A stretch of DNA of 64,000 nt from Enterococcus sp. HY326 (GCF_026157065.1 NZ_JANLGQ010000003.1:496001-560000), one strand, 5' to 3'; numbered from the stretch's first letter, positions 8,376 through 19,207 are shown. Notes: generated by a model from the sequence alone, not told the origin. Numbers and translations: made by a program.

Positions 8376-9614
8376 TTGGAAAAAGTTATCTTAGTCGGTG
8401 TGGAGACACCGGAAAACAATCGCAATTTTACAGAATCGATGCTGGAATTAAAAGGCTTGACTAAAACAGCTGACGGCGAAATTGTCTATACGCTGATTCA
8501 AAAACGGCCGAAATTTGATTCCCAAAGCATTATCGGCAAAGGGAAATTAGCCGAGTTAGCGCAATTAGCGGAAGCCCATGAAGCGGATTTAATTATCTTT
8601 AATCACGAATTAAGTCCCCGCCAAAGCCAAAATATTGCCGAAGTTATCGCCGTGCCCGTCATTGATCGTGTCCAGCTGATTTTAGATATTTTTGCCTTGC
8701 GGGCCCGTTCAAAAGAAGGCAAGCTACAGGTGGAATTGGCTCAGCTGAATTATTTATTGCCAAGGCTTGTAGGGCAAGGAAAAAATCTTTCCCGATTAGG
8801 CGGCGGTATCGGTACGAGAGGTCCCGGGGAAACTAAATTAGAAACAGACCGGCGCCATATCCGCAATAAGATTACTGCTATCAAAAAAGAATTAAAAGAA
8901 GTGGCAGCGCATCGGGAACGCAGTCGCCAAAAACGCCAAAATGAAGTGTTCCAAATTGGTTTAATCGGCTACACGAATGCCGGCAAGTCAACCGTGTTGA
9001 ATTTGTTGACTAGTGCGGAAACTTACGCCAAAGACCAATTGTTTGCGACTTTGGATCCTTTGACAAAGAAATGGAAGCTGCCACAAGGGATGGAAGTGAC
9101 CATTACTGATACGGTTGGTTTTATTCAAGATTTACCGACGCAATTAGTCGATGCCTTCCACTCTACCTTAGAGGAGAGTGCCACGGTTGATTTACTTTTA
9201 CATGTAGTGGATGCCTCTTCACAAGATCGCCTGTTGCAAGAAAGCACGGTCTTGTCTTTGATGGAGGATTTAAAAATGGCCGGCAAACCCGTGCTGACCA
9301 TCTACAATAAAGCGGACAAAATTAATCCCAATGAATTTATTCCCAGCTTGTTTCCAAGCGTGTTGATATCTGCGAAAAGTTCCACCGGCCGGGAAACAGT
9401 CACAGAGGCTATCCGCCGGCAGATGATGGAAATTTTGCAGCCATATCAAATCAGCCTGCCTAGTTCCAGTGGCAAAGAATTAAGTGAATTGAAGCGACAG
9501 ACATTAGTTGTCGATGAAAAATTTGATGAGTTTAATTCGACTTACAACGTTCGCGGTTTTGCCCAAGAAGGTTCCCGTTGGTTACCACGGGACTTGCCGA
9601 AGGAAGAATTTTAA
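8376..9614 (+). CDS. hflX: GTPase HflX, ribosome-associated
   Basis: The 412-residue HflX has an N-terminal glycine-rich region (GGGIGTRGPGETKLE) and a G domain with G1 GYTNAGKST, G3 DTVGF and G4 NKAD. HflX binds and splits stalled or stressed 70S ribosomes. The start codon is TTG at 8376 with AGGAGGG about 10 nt upstream, 2 nt after the miaA stop. The miaA-hflX pairing is common in bacteria. Two strong hairpins follow the gene. Confidence 0.96.
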   Translation: MEKVILVGVETPENNRNFTESMLELKGLTKTADGEIVYTLIQKRPKFDSQSIIGKGKLAELAQLAEAHEADLIIFNHELSPRQSQNIAEVIAVPVIDRVQLILDIFALRARSKEGKLQVELAQLNYLLPRLVGQGKNLSRLGGGIGTRGPGETKLETDRRHIRNKITAIKKELKEVAAHRERSRQKRQNEVFQIGLIGYTNAGKSTVLNLLTSAETYAKDQLFATLDPLTKKWKLPQGMEVTITDTVGFIQDLPTQLVDAFHSTLEESATVDLLLHVVDASSQDRLLQESTVLSLMEDLKMAGKPVLTIYNKADKINPNEFIPSLFPSVLISAKSSTGRETVTEAIRRQMMEILQPYQISLPSSSGKELSELKRQTLVVDEKFDEFNSTYNVRGFAQEGSRWLPRDLPKEEF

Positions 9615-9624
9615 AAAATGCGCT

Positions 9625-9680
9625 AACCTTAAGAAAAAGACAAATACTCTTTTTCTTAAGGTTATTTATTTTTTTCTGAT
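9625..9680 (+). terminator. Terminator after hflX
   Basis: A perfect 16-bp stem (9625-9640 with 9648-9663, 7-nt loop) precedes a T-rich tail. Confidence 0.9.
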
Positions 9681-9728
9681 TAGTTTTCAGACAGGGGATG
9701 TATCCGATGTCTGAAAACTAATTTTCTT
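9679..9728. terminator. Second hairpin between hflX and glnR
   Basis: A perfect 15-bp inverted repeat (9679-9693 with 9708-9722, 14-nt loop) follows immediately and is trailed by a short T-rich stretch. It is probably a second terminator insulating glnR. Confidence 0.6.
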
Positions 9729-9730
9729 TA

Positions 9731-9747
9731 TGTTAGAAAATGTCACA
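9731..9747. promoter_or_regulatory. GlnR operator
   Basis: TGTTA, seven bases, TCACA fits the GlnR/TnrA consensus TGTNA-N7-TNACA exactly. It ends 9 bases before the -35 hexamer, consistent with autoregulation of glnR-glnA by nitrogen status. Confidence 0.85.
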
Positions 9748-9755
9748 TAAAAGGG

Positions 9756-9784
9756 TTGACAGCAAAAAAAGAAATTGGTATTCT
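9756..9784 (+). promoter_or_regulatory. glnR-glnA promoter
   Basis: TTGACA at 9756 and TATTCT at 9779 are 17 nt apart, with an extended TG before the -10. Confidence 0.85.
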
Positions 9785-9841
9785 AAAAACAGCTTAAAAA
9801 GATATACCTGTTGCAAGAGAAAATTGTCGGGAGGTAGCACC

Positions 9842-10222
9842 ATGCAAGAAAAAGAGCTCCGACGCTCCATGTCTGTTTTTCCAATTGGTACAGTGATGAA
9901 GCTCACAGACTTATCTGCACGACAGATTCGTTATTACGAGGAGCAAGATTTAATTCATCCAGAGCGGAGCGAAGGCAATCGCCGGCTGTATTCTTTAAAT
10001 GACATTGACGTGTTGTTAGAAATTAAAGATTATCTCTCGGACGGCTTGAACATGGCCGGCATTAAACGAGTGTATGAGATGAAAATCGCCGAAGAAAAGA
10101 AAGCCAAAGAAGCCAAGCGTCATTTGACTGACAATGACGTCAGAAGAATTTTACATGATGAAATGCTGGCTCAAGGGAACATGCATCAACAAAGTCCATT
10201 TCAAACAGGTCCCAGATTTTAA
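9842..10222 (+). CDS. glnR: MerR-family nitrogen regulator GlnR
   Basis: A 126-residue MerR-family repressor. The winged helix (about 16-85) includes [31 protein letters not shown]. GlnR senses feedback-inhibited glutamine synthetase and represses glnRA when nitrogen is plentiful. The start at 9842 has GGGAGG; an upstream in-frame extension lies within the promoter leader and is rejected. A GlnR box and promoter sit upstream and glnA begins 47 nt downstream, giving the classic operon. Confidence 0.96.
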   Translation: MQEKELRRSMSVFPIGTVMKLTDLSARQIRYYEEQDLIHPERSEGNRRLYSLNDIDVLLEIKDYLSDGLNMAGIKRVYEMKIAEEKKAKEAKRHLTDNDVRRILHDEMLAQGNMHQQSPFQTGPRF

Positions 10223-10269
10223 GACCCGTTTGTGGAAATAAAAAAAATGAAGTACAAGGAAGGGATATT

Positions 10270-11610
10270 ATGCCAAAAAAAGATTATACTGCAGCCGACA
10301 TTAAACGAATTGTTGAAGAAGAAAACGTGCGCTTCTTGCGCCTGATGTTCACTGACATTATGGGAACAATTAAAAACGTGGAAGTTCCAGTCAGCCAATT
10401 AGATAAAGTTCTAGAAAATAAAATGATGTTTGATGGTTCTTCAATTGAAGGCTTTGTGCGGATTGAAGAAAGCGACATGTACTTATTCCCAGATTTAAGC
10501 ACTTGGATGATTTTCCCTTGGGAAAGTGATCACGGAAAAGTTGCACGCTTAATCTGTGACATTTACAATCCAGATGGTACTCCATTTGCAGGCGACCCTC
10601 GGGGTAATTTAAAACGGGCATTAACTGACATGCATGAGTTAGGTTTCACTTCCTTTAACTTAGGACCTGAACCAGAATTTTTCTTATTCAAGTTAGATAA
10701 AGACGGCGAAATTACAATGGACCTTAATGACAAAGGTGGCTACTTTGACTTTGCGCCAACTGACTTAGGAGAAAATTGCCGTCGTGATATCGTTTTAGAA
10801 TTAGAAAGCCTTGGCTTTGAAATGGAGGCCTCTCACCACGAAGTTGCTCCAGGACAACACGAAATTGATTTTAAATATGCTGATGCAGTAGAAGCATGTG
10901 ATAATATCCAAACCTTCAAATTAGTTGTAAAAACAATTGCTCGCAAACACGGTTTGCACGCAACCTTCATGCCAAAACCATTATTCGGGATTAATGGATC
11001 AGGTATGCACTGTAACATGTCTTTATTTACAAAAGATGGCAATGCCTTCTTTGATGAAAATGGTCCAATGCAATTGAGCCAAACTGCATACCATTTCTTA
11101 GGCGGTTTATTGGAACATGCGCGGGCCTTCACTGCAGTATGTAACCCAACTGTTAACTCATACAAACGTTTAGTACCGGGTTATGAAGCACCAGTTTATG
11201 TTGCTTGGTCTGGTCGCAACCGTTCACCACTAGTGCGGGTGCCTGAATCTCGTGGTTTATCCACTCGTTTAGAATTGCGTTCCGTTGATCCAGCGGCTAA
11301 CCCTTACATGGCTTTAGCTGTATTATTGCAATCCGGTTTAGATGGAATCAAACGAGAATTAACGCCGCCACCAGCAGTTGACCGCAATATCTATGTGATG
11401 GACGAAAAAGAAAGAGAAGCCGCACAAATTTCTGACCTGCCTTCAACTTTACACAATGCTGTTAAAGCATTACGAAAAGATCCAGTTGTTCTAGATGCTT
11501 TAGGCGAACATATTGCTAACAACTTTATCGAAGCTAAACGTTTAGAATGGGCTAGCTTCCGTCAAACCGTTTCTGAATGGGAAGTTGACCAATACTTAGA
11601 ATTGTATTAA
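10270..11610 (+). CDS. glnA: Glutamine synthetase, type I
   Basis: GlnA (446 residues) joins ammonia to glutamate using ATP. The beta-grasp N-terminus ([14 protein letters not shown]), [19 protein letters not shown] metal ligands, the [12 protein letters not shown] nucleotide-binding stretch and NRSPLVRVP are all present. The length and absence of an adenylylation-type insert indicate the GSI-alpha form of Firmicutes, which is controlled by feedback inhibition and by its complex with GlnR. The AAGGAAGGG site precedes ATG. A terminator follows. Confidence 0.98.
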   Translation: MPKKDYTAADIKRIVEEENVRFLRLMFTDIMGTIKNVEVPVSQLDKVLENKMMFDGSSIEGFVRIEESDMYLFPDLSTWMIFPWESDHGKVARLICDIYNPDGTPFAGDPRGNLKRALTDMHELGFTSFNLGPEPEFFLFKLDKDGEITMDLNDKGGYFDFAPTDLGENCRRDIVLELESLGFEMEASHHEVAPGQHEIDFKYADAVEACDNIQTFKLVVKTIARKHGLHATFMPKPLFGINGSGMHCNMSLFTKDGNAFFDENGPMQLSQTAYHFLGGLLEHARAFTAVCNPTVNSYKRLVPGYEAPVYVAWSGRNRSPLVRVPESRGLSTRLELRSVDPAANPYMALAVLLQSGLDGIKRELTPPPAVDRNIYVMDEKEREAAQISDLPSTLHNAVKALRKDPVVLDALGEHIANNFIEAKRLEWASFRQTVSEWEVDQYLELY

Positions 11611-11620
11611 ACACTAGTTT

Positions 11621-11658
11621 AACCGTTAGGAAGGGTATCGTTTCCTAACGGTTTTTTT
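11621..11658 (+). terminator. Terminator of glnRA
   Basis: ACCGTTAGGAA pairs with TTCCTAACGGT and is followed by seven or more T. Confidence 0.92.
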
Positions 11659-11784
11659 GTGGCATCAAAAGCCGAACTTGTGTCAACTGTCTAATGATAA
11701 AAAATAAATTTAGCCTACTGTACTGGCAAAAAAGAAAAAGAAAATCATCTGCTAATTTCTGATAGCAAAGTTCTCATTTTTCTT

Positions 11785-11810
11785 TTGACAAATAAAAAAT
11801 ATATTATAAT
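11785..11810 (+). promoter_or_regulatory. Probable ald promoter
   Basis: TTGACA at 11785 and TATAAT at 11805 are both perfect hexamers, but the spacer is only 14 nt. Either the spacing is unusual or another -35 is used. Confidence 0.5.
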
Positions 11811-11820
11811 AGAAGAAAGA

Positions 11821-11836
11821 TGGTAAGCGCTTTGAA
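11821..11836. promoter_or_regulatory. Possible CcpA (cre-like) site upstream of ald
   Basis: TGGTAAGCGCTTTGAA contains the palindromic AAGCGCTT core of catabolite-responsive elements but departs from consensus at two outer positions. Its place just downstream of the -10 would suit repression. Confidence 0.35.
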
Positions 11837-11874
11837 TTTTGCGTTTAAAACTGACATGAAGAGGTGAAGGAGAA

Positions 11875-12987
11875 ATGATTATTGGCATTCCCAAGGAAAT
11901 TAAGAACAACGAAAACCGTGTGTCGCTGCCGCCTTCTGCAGTCTATGAATTGGTGCACCAAGGTCATGAGGTATTAGTCGAAACCAATGCCGGGCTGGCT
12001 TCTGGTATTACCGATGAGGACTATCAAAAAGCAGGAGCCAAAATTGTTCCCGACGGTCAAACGGCTTGGTCAGCGGAGATGGTCGTCAAAGTGAAGGAGC
12101 CTGTTCCCGCCGAGTACGCTTTTTTTCGGGAAGATTTATTGCTGTTCACCTATTTGCATTTAGCGGCCAATCAGCAGTTAACAGAGGCTTTGATTGAAAA
12201 GAAAGTCACGGCCATCGCCTATGAAAGTGTCGAATTAGCAGATGGTGCCTTGCCGCTTCTAACACCAATGAGTGAGATTGCTGGCAGAATGGCAGCACAA
12301 ATTGGTGCCTATTATTTAGAAAAAGTTAACGGCGGCAAAGGGATTTTATTAGCCGGTGTTCCTGGTGTCAGAAAAGGTCGAGTTGTCATCATCGGCGGCG
12401 GTGTTGTCGGCGAAAATGCGGCTCAGATTGCTTTAGGTCTCGGTGCTGAGGTTACGATTTTAGATGTCAATATCAAACGGCTAAAGGCTTTAGAAAATAA
12501 TTTCAATCAGCGAATTCAAACCTTAGTTTCTAATCAAACGAATTTGACTTCGGCTTTAAAGCGGGCAGATTTAGTGATTGGTGCGGTGTTAATTCCTAAT
12601 CACAAAGCACCGACCTTGGTTTCGAAAGAAATGGTGGCCGGTATGGAGAATGCTTCTGTAATTGTCGATGTGACAATTGACCAAGGGGGAATTTTTGAAA
12701 CCGGTAGCGAAGTGACGACCCATGATCAGCCGACTTATACAAAAGAAGGCGTGGTTCATTATGCAGTGGCTAATATGCCGGGGGCTGTGCCGCAAACGGC
12801 AACCTATGCCCTGAGCAATCTAACTTTGCCTTACGTTTTACGTTTAGCCAATCAGCCTTTAGAAACACTACTAAAAGAAGATTTAGCTCTGCAAAAAGGA
12901 GTCAATTTATGGCAAGGAAAACTAACAGTTGCAGCGATTGCTGATGATTTAAATTTGGCGAAATATAATTTGCTAGAGTTGCTTTAA
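11875..12987 (+). CDS. ald: Alanine dehydrogenase
   Basis: A 370-residue NAD-dependent L-alanine dehydrogenase, interconverting alanine and pyruvate plus ammonia. N-terminal [16 protein letters not shown], the Lys in VVKVKEP, and the Rossmann motif [13 protein letters not shown] are characteristic. AGGTGAAGGAG precedes the ATG. The gene is monocistronic with its own promoter and a possible cre site, which fits a catabolic role controlled by carbon supply. Confidence 0.96.
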   Translation: MIIGIPKEIKNNENRVSLPPSAVYELVHQGHEVLVETNAGLASGITDEDYQKAGAKIVPDGQTAWSAEMVVKVKEPVPAEYAFFREDLLLFTYLHLAANQQLTEALIEKKVTAIAYESVELADGALPLLTPMSEIAGRMAAQIGAYYLEKVNGGKGILLAGVPGVRKGRVVIIGGGVVGENAAQIALGLGAEVTILDVNIKRLKALENNFNQRIQTLVSNQTNLTSALKRADLVIGAVLIPNHKAPTLVSKEMVAGMENASVIVDVTIDQGGIFETGSEVTTHDQPTYTKEGVVHYAVANMPGAVPQTATYALSNLTLPYVLRLANQPLETLLKEDLALQKGVNLWQGKLTVAAIADDLNLAKYNLLELL

Positions 12988-13045
12988 CTCAGTATATCCT
13001 GCAAGAAAAATTCTTAACAAAAGATTAGCAGTTTAAATCCCTGCT

Positions 13046-13074
13046 TGACTTTCGAAAACCAACCTTGTATTATA
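13046..13074 (+). promoter_or_regulatory. pyrG promoter
   Basis: TTGACT at 13046 and TATTAT at 13069 are 17 nt apart. The first transcribed bases would be GGGC at 13081. Confidence 0.85.
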
Positions 13075-13080
13075 CTGTTT

Positions 13081-13160
13081 GGGCACCTTTAAAGAGGTCA
13101 AGATTTATTTTGAATTCACGCTCCCTGTTCATTTGAATGGGGAGCTTTTCTATTTTTAAT
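13081..13160 (+). promoter_or_regulatory. pyrG reiterative-transcription attenuator
   Basis: The predicted transcript starts GGGC, and a terminator whose 5' arm begins GCTCCC (13120-13145, 11-bp stem including wobbles) with a T-rich tail lies about 40 nt downstream. In Bacillus subtilis, low CTP makes RNA polymerase add extra G at this start, and the poly-G pairs with the C/U-rich 5' arm, preventing termination. Both elements are present here. Confidence 0.85.
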
Positions 13161-13162
13161 AA

Positions 13163-14803
<1,641 letters not shown>

Positions 14804-14816
14804 GTAGACTGATTGC

Positions 14817-14895
14817 CAGTAGATGGGAGTCCTTGGTTAATCCGTGACAAACGGATTGACCAAAGGACCTGTCCGCTGGCAATTTTTTGAGATGA
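14817..14895 (+). terminator. Long composite terminator after pyrG
   Basis: TTGCCAG pairs with CTGGCAA around an inner long stem (AGTCCTTGGT and AATCCGT with ACGGATT and ACCAAAGGAC), ending in a T run. Confidence 0.75.
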
Positions 14896-14957
14896 AAAAG
14901 CCCTTATCAAACTTCACCGCAATCGGCGAAGCTCTGATAAGGACTTTTTAGTTTTTG
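14894..14957. terminator. Bidirectional terminator between pyrG and the sensor kinase
   Basis: AAAAAG-CCTTATCA pairs with TGATAAGG-CTTTTT; the flanking A and T runs allow use on both strands. It overlaps the 3' end of the leftward kinase gene. Confidence 0.75.
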
Positions 14958-15847
14958 GCAAAGGTCAGGATGATTCTAAACATTTCCTGCTGGTAATCGG
15001 CAGCTATTTTCCCTCCCTGCAGCTCCATTAATTGTCGGGCAATATAGAGACCTAAACCAGTTTGCCCTTGACTGCGGCTGGTGTCAGCCGAATAAGAGCG
15101 CTGGAAAATTTTTTGACTGTCGGGTACGGGAAAATCGGTATCATTTTGAAAAGTTAAACTAAACTGTCCTGACTCCGTTAAAGTGCCGCTGATTTTGACA
15201 AAGGAGCGGCTATAACGCAAACAATTTTGCAAAATATTTGTGATAATTCTTTTGGTATAGAGGGGATCTACCAATAATTTTTGATTTAGATTCGTTTCCT
15301 CTAAAGTAATAGTCAGTCCCCTTTTCTCGAAATCCTGTTGAAAGGGCATGACGGCCTCCGCCAATAACTGTGGCAATGAAATTTCCTGATAATGCAGCTG
15401 AATATCCGCAGATTCAATTTTAGCTAGGTCATAAAACTGTTCAATCATCTCATTGAGGCTGATAACTTTTTGCAGGACTAGCTCAGTGTATTCTTGCCGT
15501 TCAGCTGAAGATAAGTCCCTCTGCAATAGCTCAGTAAAGCCCTTGATTGAGGTTAGCGGTGTGCGCAAATCATGGGAAAGGTTGGTGACTTCTTGACGCA
15601 GGGCATCATTATTTTTTTGCATCCTTTGCTGCTCTTGTTTGTAGCGCTGAATCAATAAATTGACCTGCTCAGAAAAGCGATTCATTGCGGCATCAGGTAA
15701 ACTAGTCCGCAATAATTCATTGGTGCCGAAATTTTCTAGAATTTCCCTCAGCTGCTGATTTAATCGGCGAATATTGCGGCGCCTTAACAGATTTTGGCTG
15801 AGGAGAAAAAGAATGAATAAAATAGCAATGCCCAGTGCTAGCCTCAT
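14948..15847 (-). CDS. Sensor histidine kinase of a two-component/ABC module
   Basis: This 299-residue kinase has one N-terminal membrane segment (about 3-21), a HAMP-like linker, the phospho-acceptor H-box (NLSHDLRTPLTSIKGFTEL, His near 95) and a C-terminal ATPase domain with GQTGLGLYIARQL. There is almost no extracellular loop, so it is unlikely to bind a ligand alone. It is the last gene of a leftward operon: response regulator, ABC ATPase, ABC-2 permease, kinase. This resembles peptide-sensing or immunity modules. AAAAGGA precedes ATG. Confidence 0.9.
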   Translation of the reverse strand: MRLALGIAILFILFLLSQNLLRRRNIRRLNQQLREILENFGTNELLRTSLPDAAMNRFSEQVNLLIQRYKQEQQRMQKNNDALRQEVTNLSHDLRTPLTSIKGFTELLQRDLSSAERQEYTELVLQKVISLNEMIEQFYDLAKIESADIQLHYQEISLPQLLAEAVMPFQQDFEKRGLTITLEETNLNQKLLVDPLYTKRIITNILQNCLRYSRSFVKISGTLTESGQFSLTFQNDTDFPVPDSQKIFQRSYSADTSRSQGQTGLGLYIARQLMELQGGKIAADYQQEMFRIILTFAKN

Positions 15848-15868
15848 AAGTCACGTCCTTTTTTATAA

Positions 15869-16615
15869 CTAAATATCAACTCGCTTAAATTTATAAGCGC
15901 CTACTGCTAATGTGGTAACAGTTAAAGTAATGCCCACCAGCCAGCAAGTTGGATTGAACTGGCCGCTGCCATTTAAATAATCATCAAGAATATCTGCGAT
16001 TAAGCGGTCGGGGAAATAGCCGGCAATTTCTTGCAGAGAGCTATTAAAGGACAACAGCCGTTCTAATAGTGAGCCCAGTCCGCCAAAAGCTATCAAGGTT
16101 AAGATAAAATTGGCAACATCGCTGACTGCTAATAAGCTCAGCACATAGCTGAAGGAAAAAGCAGCTAAAATTAGTGGCGCTGTGTTAAGCAGTGAAATCA
16201 AAAACTGTGAGTTTGCCTGGGGCTGAACTTCAAGAAGACTGCTGCCCAAGCCAATAAGCAACACGCTTGCTAGAAGACAGAGGACCGAAAAGGCAGCTAA
16301 AGCTAACAACCATTTGCTCCAAAAAATGATTTTCCGCTGAGTGCCAAAAGAAATTGACTGACCGATAATTTCGTGGTTGTGGCTAGTCAGCATCAAGGCG
16401 AATAGATAGCTGACAATAATCACCAAGCCACTCAAGCCTAACACATTGGAATAGAGAAAAGCATTGGTTCCATAAGGAAAATTAGGATCGCTGTTAGCAA
16501 AAAAGGAAACCGTCAAGCCGGCTGCAGCAATCAATCCAAGACAAATGCCGCTGACCACATAGAAATTACGGGTTCTCAAAAGTCGATAGATATCGCTAGT
16601 TAAATAATTCATCAT
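15869..16615 (-). CDS. ABC-2 type permease subunit
   Basis: The 248-residue integral membrane protein has about six hydrophobic segments, starting with an amphipathic N-terminus (MMNYLTSDIYRLLRTRNFY) typical of ABC-2 permeases of the BcrB/lantibiotic-immunity kind. It overlaps the upstream ATPase gene by ATGA, so the two form a transporter with translational coupling. The substrate is unknown; an antimicrobial peptide or lipid is an inference from the neighbouring two-component system. Confidence 0.88.
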   Translation of the reverse strand: MMNYLTSDIYRLLRTRNFYVVSGICLGLIAAAGLTVSFFANSDPNFPYGTNAFLYSNVLGLSGLVIIVSYLFALMLTSHNHEIIGQSISFGTQRKIIFWSKWLLALAAFSVLCLLASVLLIGLGSSLLEVQPQANSQFLISLLNTAPLILAAFSFSYVLSLLAVSDVANFILTLIAFGGLGSLLERLLSFNSSLQEIAGYFPDRLIADILDDYLNGSGQFNPTCWLVGITLTVTTLAVGAYKFKRVDI

Positions 16616-17514
16616 TTTTCCTCCTCCACTAAATCCAAAAAATAATCCTCTAAAGAGCCGCCACTTTTATGCATTTCCTCGACTGTGATGTTTCCTTGGC
16701 TCAGTAAACGGTTGATTGTGCCGCTTTCTTCTAAATGATTTTCTAAAACCAGCCAATTATCCGGCAACACCTGGTAGCGGATATCGGAATAACTGCGTTC
16801 TAAAATTTGGACCGCTTGGCTAGGATTATCCACCTGAAGCTGTAAAGATTTTCGGGTTTTTGTCAGCAAGTCAGCTTGTGATAGATCCTCCACCAGTTTC
16901 CCTTGATGCAAAAAGACAAAACGATTGGCTAGCAATTCTAACTCCGCCAAAATGTGACTGGAAATCAAAATCGTAATTTGTTGTTCTTGATTCAGCCGTT
17001 TTAACAAACGGCGAAAGTCATTAATTCCTTGGGCATCCAAGCCGTTAATTGGTTCATCCAACACGAGACAATCAGGACTCGCTAAAAGGGCTAAGGCAAT
17101 TCCTAGGCGCTGTTGCATCCCCAGAGAATATTCTGCAAAAATTTTCTTGCGGGCATCGCTAAGCCCGACAATTTCAATCACTTCCGCCACACGATTTTGA
17201 TTGGTGATGCCCCGCTGCCGGCGAAAATATTCGAGATTTTGGGTAGCTGTAAAATCATCAAAAAAGGCTGGGGTTTCAATTAAAAAACTCATTTTATGGC
17301 GTTTACCGGTCAGATTGCTACTTTCAAATAATTGAAAGCTACCCTCAGTCGCTGCTGTGCGCCCCGCTAAACATTTGAACAGGGTGGATTTGCCGGCACC
17401 GTTTTTGCCGATGAGACCACAGATTTCACCTTGTTCTAAAGTGAAGTTAATATCGGTAATCCCCGAACCGTTTTTGTAAACTTTGCTGAGATGTTGTGTC
17501 TGAATAATCTTCAT
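16612..17514 (-). CDS. ABC transporter ATPase (BcrA-like)
   Basis: A 300-residue ATPase with Walker A GKNGAGKST, signature YSLGMQQRLGIA, Walker B CLVLDEPINGLD and switch His in ISSHILAEL. A roughly 80-residue C-terminal tail is typical of BcrA/lantibiotic-immunity ATPases. The start at 17514 (MKIIQTQHLSKVYK) has AAAGGGAG; an upstream in-frame extension would run back over the regulator gene and is rejected. It pairs with the overlapping permease. Confidence 0.93.
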   Translation of the reverse strand: MKIIQTQHLSKVYKNGSGITDINFTLEQGEICGLIGKNGAGKSTLFKCLAGRTAATEGSFQLFESSNLTGKRHKMSFLIETPAFFDDFTATQNLEYFRRQRGITNQNRVAEVIEIVGLSDARKKIFAEYSLGMQQRLGIALALLASPDCLVLDEPINGLDAQGINDFRRLLKRLNQEQQITILISSHILAELELLANRFVFLHQGKLVEDLSQADLLTKTRKSLQLQVDNPSQAVQILERSYSDIRYQVLPDNWLVLENHLEESGTINRLLSQGNITVEEMHKSGGSLEDYFLDLVEEEK

Positions 17515-17576
17515 TTTTTCACTCCCTTTACTTGATACATTTACTATAAGGGATGCCCTTTTAATATAATTTAAGC

Positions 17577-17597
17577 AAATCATAAAGAAATCATAAA
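17577..17597 (-). promoter_or_regulatory. Tandem repeat, candidate response-regulator site
   Basis: Two exact copies of AAATCATAAA (17577-17586 and 17588-17597) lie 11 bp apart between the regulator gene and the ABC genes. Direct repeats one helical turn apart are typical OmpR-family sites, so the transporter may have its own regulated promoter here. Confidence 0.5.
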
Positions 17598-17602
17598 GCC
17601 AA

Positions 17603-18262
17603 TCAGACGAGCATAAAACCAATTCCCCAAATGGTTTTAAGGTATTCCTCAGAGGTTACTTGGGCAATTTTTTTTCTTAAATTAGAGACGTGAACGCTGA
17701 TGGTGTTGTCATCGCCGTAATAGGTTCCCTGCCAGATAGCCTCGTAAATTTTTCCCTTTGAAAAGACTTCCTCAGGGTGAGCCATCAATAAAGCCAAAAT
17801 ATCAAATTCGGCATTGGTTAATTGCAGCAGCTGTTCTTCAATAAAGGCCTGATGCTTTTCTTTCAAAAGGGTCAGCTGCCGCCAAGTCAATTGATTATTT
17901 TGACTGACAGGCTGACTTTTTCGCAGCTGCACTTCAATCCGAGCTAAAACCTCTGCTTGGTCAAAGGGCTTCGTAATATAATCATCTGCACCTAATTTAA
18001 GCAGTTTCACCTTGTCACTGACTTCTTTTTTTGCAGAGATAATGATGACCGGCTGTTGCGGTGGCAATTGCTCCAATAATTCCTCACCACTGAGTCCTGG
18101 CAGCATCAAATCAAGTAAGACCAAATCAAATCTCTGCTGATTAAGCAGCAACAAGCCTTCAGTGCCAGAAAAAGCACTTACCACTTGATAAGTATCCTTT
18201 AATAAAATAGTTAACAATTTATTGATGCCATTGTCGTCTTCCACAAGTAAAATTTTTTTCAT
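17603..18262 (-). CDS. OmpR-family response regulator
   Basis: The 219-residue regulator has a receiver domain with phospho-acceptor Asp in LVLLDLMLPG (near 51) and Lys in YITKPF, then an OmpR/PhoB winged helix containing SVHVSNLRKKI. It is the first gene of the leftward operon with ABC ATPase, permease and kinase. About 88 nt separate it from the ATPase gene and hold a direct repeat it may bind. Its specific signal is unknown. Confidence 0.93.
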   Translation of the reverse strand: MKKILLVEDDNGINKLLTILLKDTYQVVSAFSGTEGLLLLNQQRFDLVLLDLMLPGLSGEELLEQLPPQQPVIIISAKKEVSDKVKLLKLGADDYITKPFDQAEVLARIEVQLRKSQPVSQNNQLTWRQLTLLKEKHQAFIEEQLLQLTNAEFDILALLMAHPEEVFSKGKIYEAIWQGTYYGDDNTISVHVSNLRKKIAQVTSEEYLKTIWGIGFMLV

Positions 18263-18396
18263 GACGGCCTCCGTTTTAAGACTATTGAGTTAAGTATAAA
18301 AGATGATGATTGAAAGGGGAATAGCCAGCTTTTATAAAGCTACGACTATCAAGAAAAATTATGGCTAATAAAAAAGCCCTGCAAAAACGCAAGACC

Positions 18397-18933
18397 TTAC
18401 TGTTCTATTGAAATCCAGTATCTGAGTACCCGTTGATTATCCTCTGGATCGAGGATAGAATTTTCAAATCGGCCACCATTTGCTTCAATAATTTTTTGAG
18501 AGGGCAGATTTGTTTCATTGCAAACTAGTAAAACTTTTTCTAGATTCAATTCACGGGCTTTTTCTAAACCTAAGCGCAGAATTTCTTTTCCCAGACCTTT
18601 ACCCCTTTCAGAAGGTGCAATCGAGTAACCAATATGACCACCGAACTTTTCCAAAGTAGCGTTTAATTCCGTTCGCAGATTTAACATACCTAAAATTTTT
18701 GTTGAATGCTCAGCAACTAAAAGATATTCAAAGCCCGGCACTAAATTATCTGGAATAGTTTCTTTGCTTTCAAATTTTTTTAAATCTGCCAGCCAATCAG
18801 AAATGCTAGTGGCAAAGGACAGATAAGAAGTCCCAGCGATGCCTTCAGCAGAAGCTGGGAATTCATTTTTATAAGCTAGAATTTCTTTTTCTAAAGAAAT
18901 TGTTGGCGGGATAAGGTGATAGGTTATTGTCAT
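18397..18933 (-). CDS. GNAT-family N-acetyltransferase
   Basis: A 178-residue GNAT protein. The acetyl-CoA site is visible as GYSIAPSERGKGLGKEIL (about residues 105-123), followed by CNETNLPSQKIIEANGG. The substrate is unknown. The start at 18933 (MTITYHLIPPT) is preferred because AGGAGGT lies 6 nt upstream; the longer in-frame start has no ribosome site. It is monocistronic, at the left flank of the integrated element. Confidence 0.88.
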   Translation of the reverse strand: MTITYHLIPPTISLEKEILAYKNEFPASAEGIAGTSYLSFATSISDWLADLKKFESKETIPDNLVPGFEYLLVAEHSTKILGMLNLRTELNATLEKFGGHIGYSIAPSERGKGLGKEILRLGLEKARELNLEKVLLVCNETNLPSQKIIEANGGRFENSILDPEDNQRVLRYWISIEQ

Positions 18934-19130
18934 GGAGGACCTCCTAAGATAATGATATAGTATTTGTCTGGTGAGCAACTTTTAATGTGTTTTGGTCTTT
19001 CACTTTAGTAAGTTGCTTTTAGCAAAATTATTATAATTTTTGTTTAGTCTTTTTATGAGAAAAAAACGAACTGCATTGTAGAGGTGACTGCTTTTGAATT
19101 ATCTTATAGTTTAACCGGAGCAAACAAAAA
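18934..19130. other. Gene-free stretch left of the element
   Basis: Nothing beyond promoter-like A+T-rich sequence for the leftward acetyltransferase is seen here, including a TATAAT on the minus strand near 19030. Confidence 0.4.
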
Positions 19131-19155
19131 AGACAACGCTATTTAAACGTTGTCT
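19131..19155 (-). terminator. Terminator stranded downstream of the tRNA fragment
   Basis: AGACAACG pairs with CGTTGTCT, followed on the minus strand by a T run. It probably was the tRNA-Thr terminator before integration separated the two by 23 kb. Confidence 0.7.
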
Positions 19156-19161
19156 TGAAAA

Positions 19162-19207
19162 AGCCACTTGACGGGCTCGAACCGTCGACCTCATCCTACC
19201 ATGGATG
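19162..19207 (-). pseudogene. 3' fragment of tRNA-Thr (distal attachment site)
   Basis: These bases match the 3' part of the intact tRNA-Thr(GGT) at 42478-42550 (about 42 of 46), covering acceptor 3' strand, T arm and anticodon arm. Differences are three substitutions and one missing base in the anticodon loop. No 5' half is present. This is the left junction of the integrated element. Confidence 0.85.

Noticed and set aside
10223-10269. Second GlnR box sought between glnR and glnA
   Set aside because: No TGTNA-N7-TNACA match is present in this short gap; glnA appears to rely on the glnR promoter.
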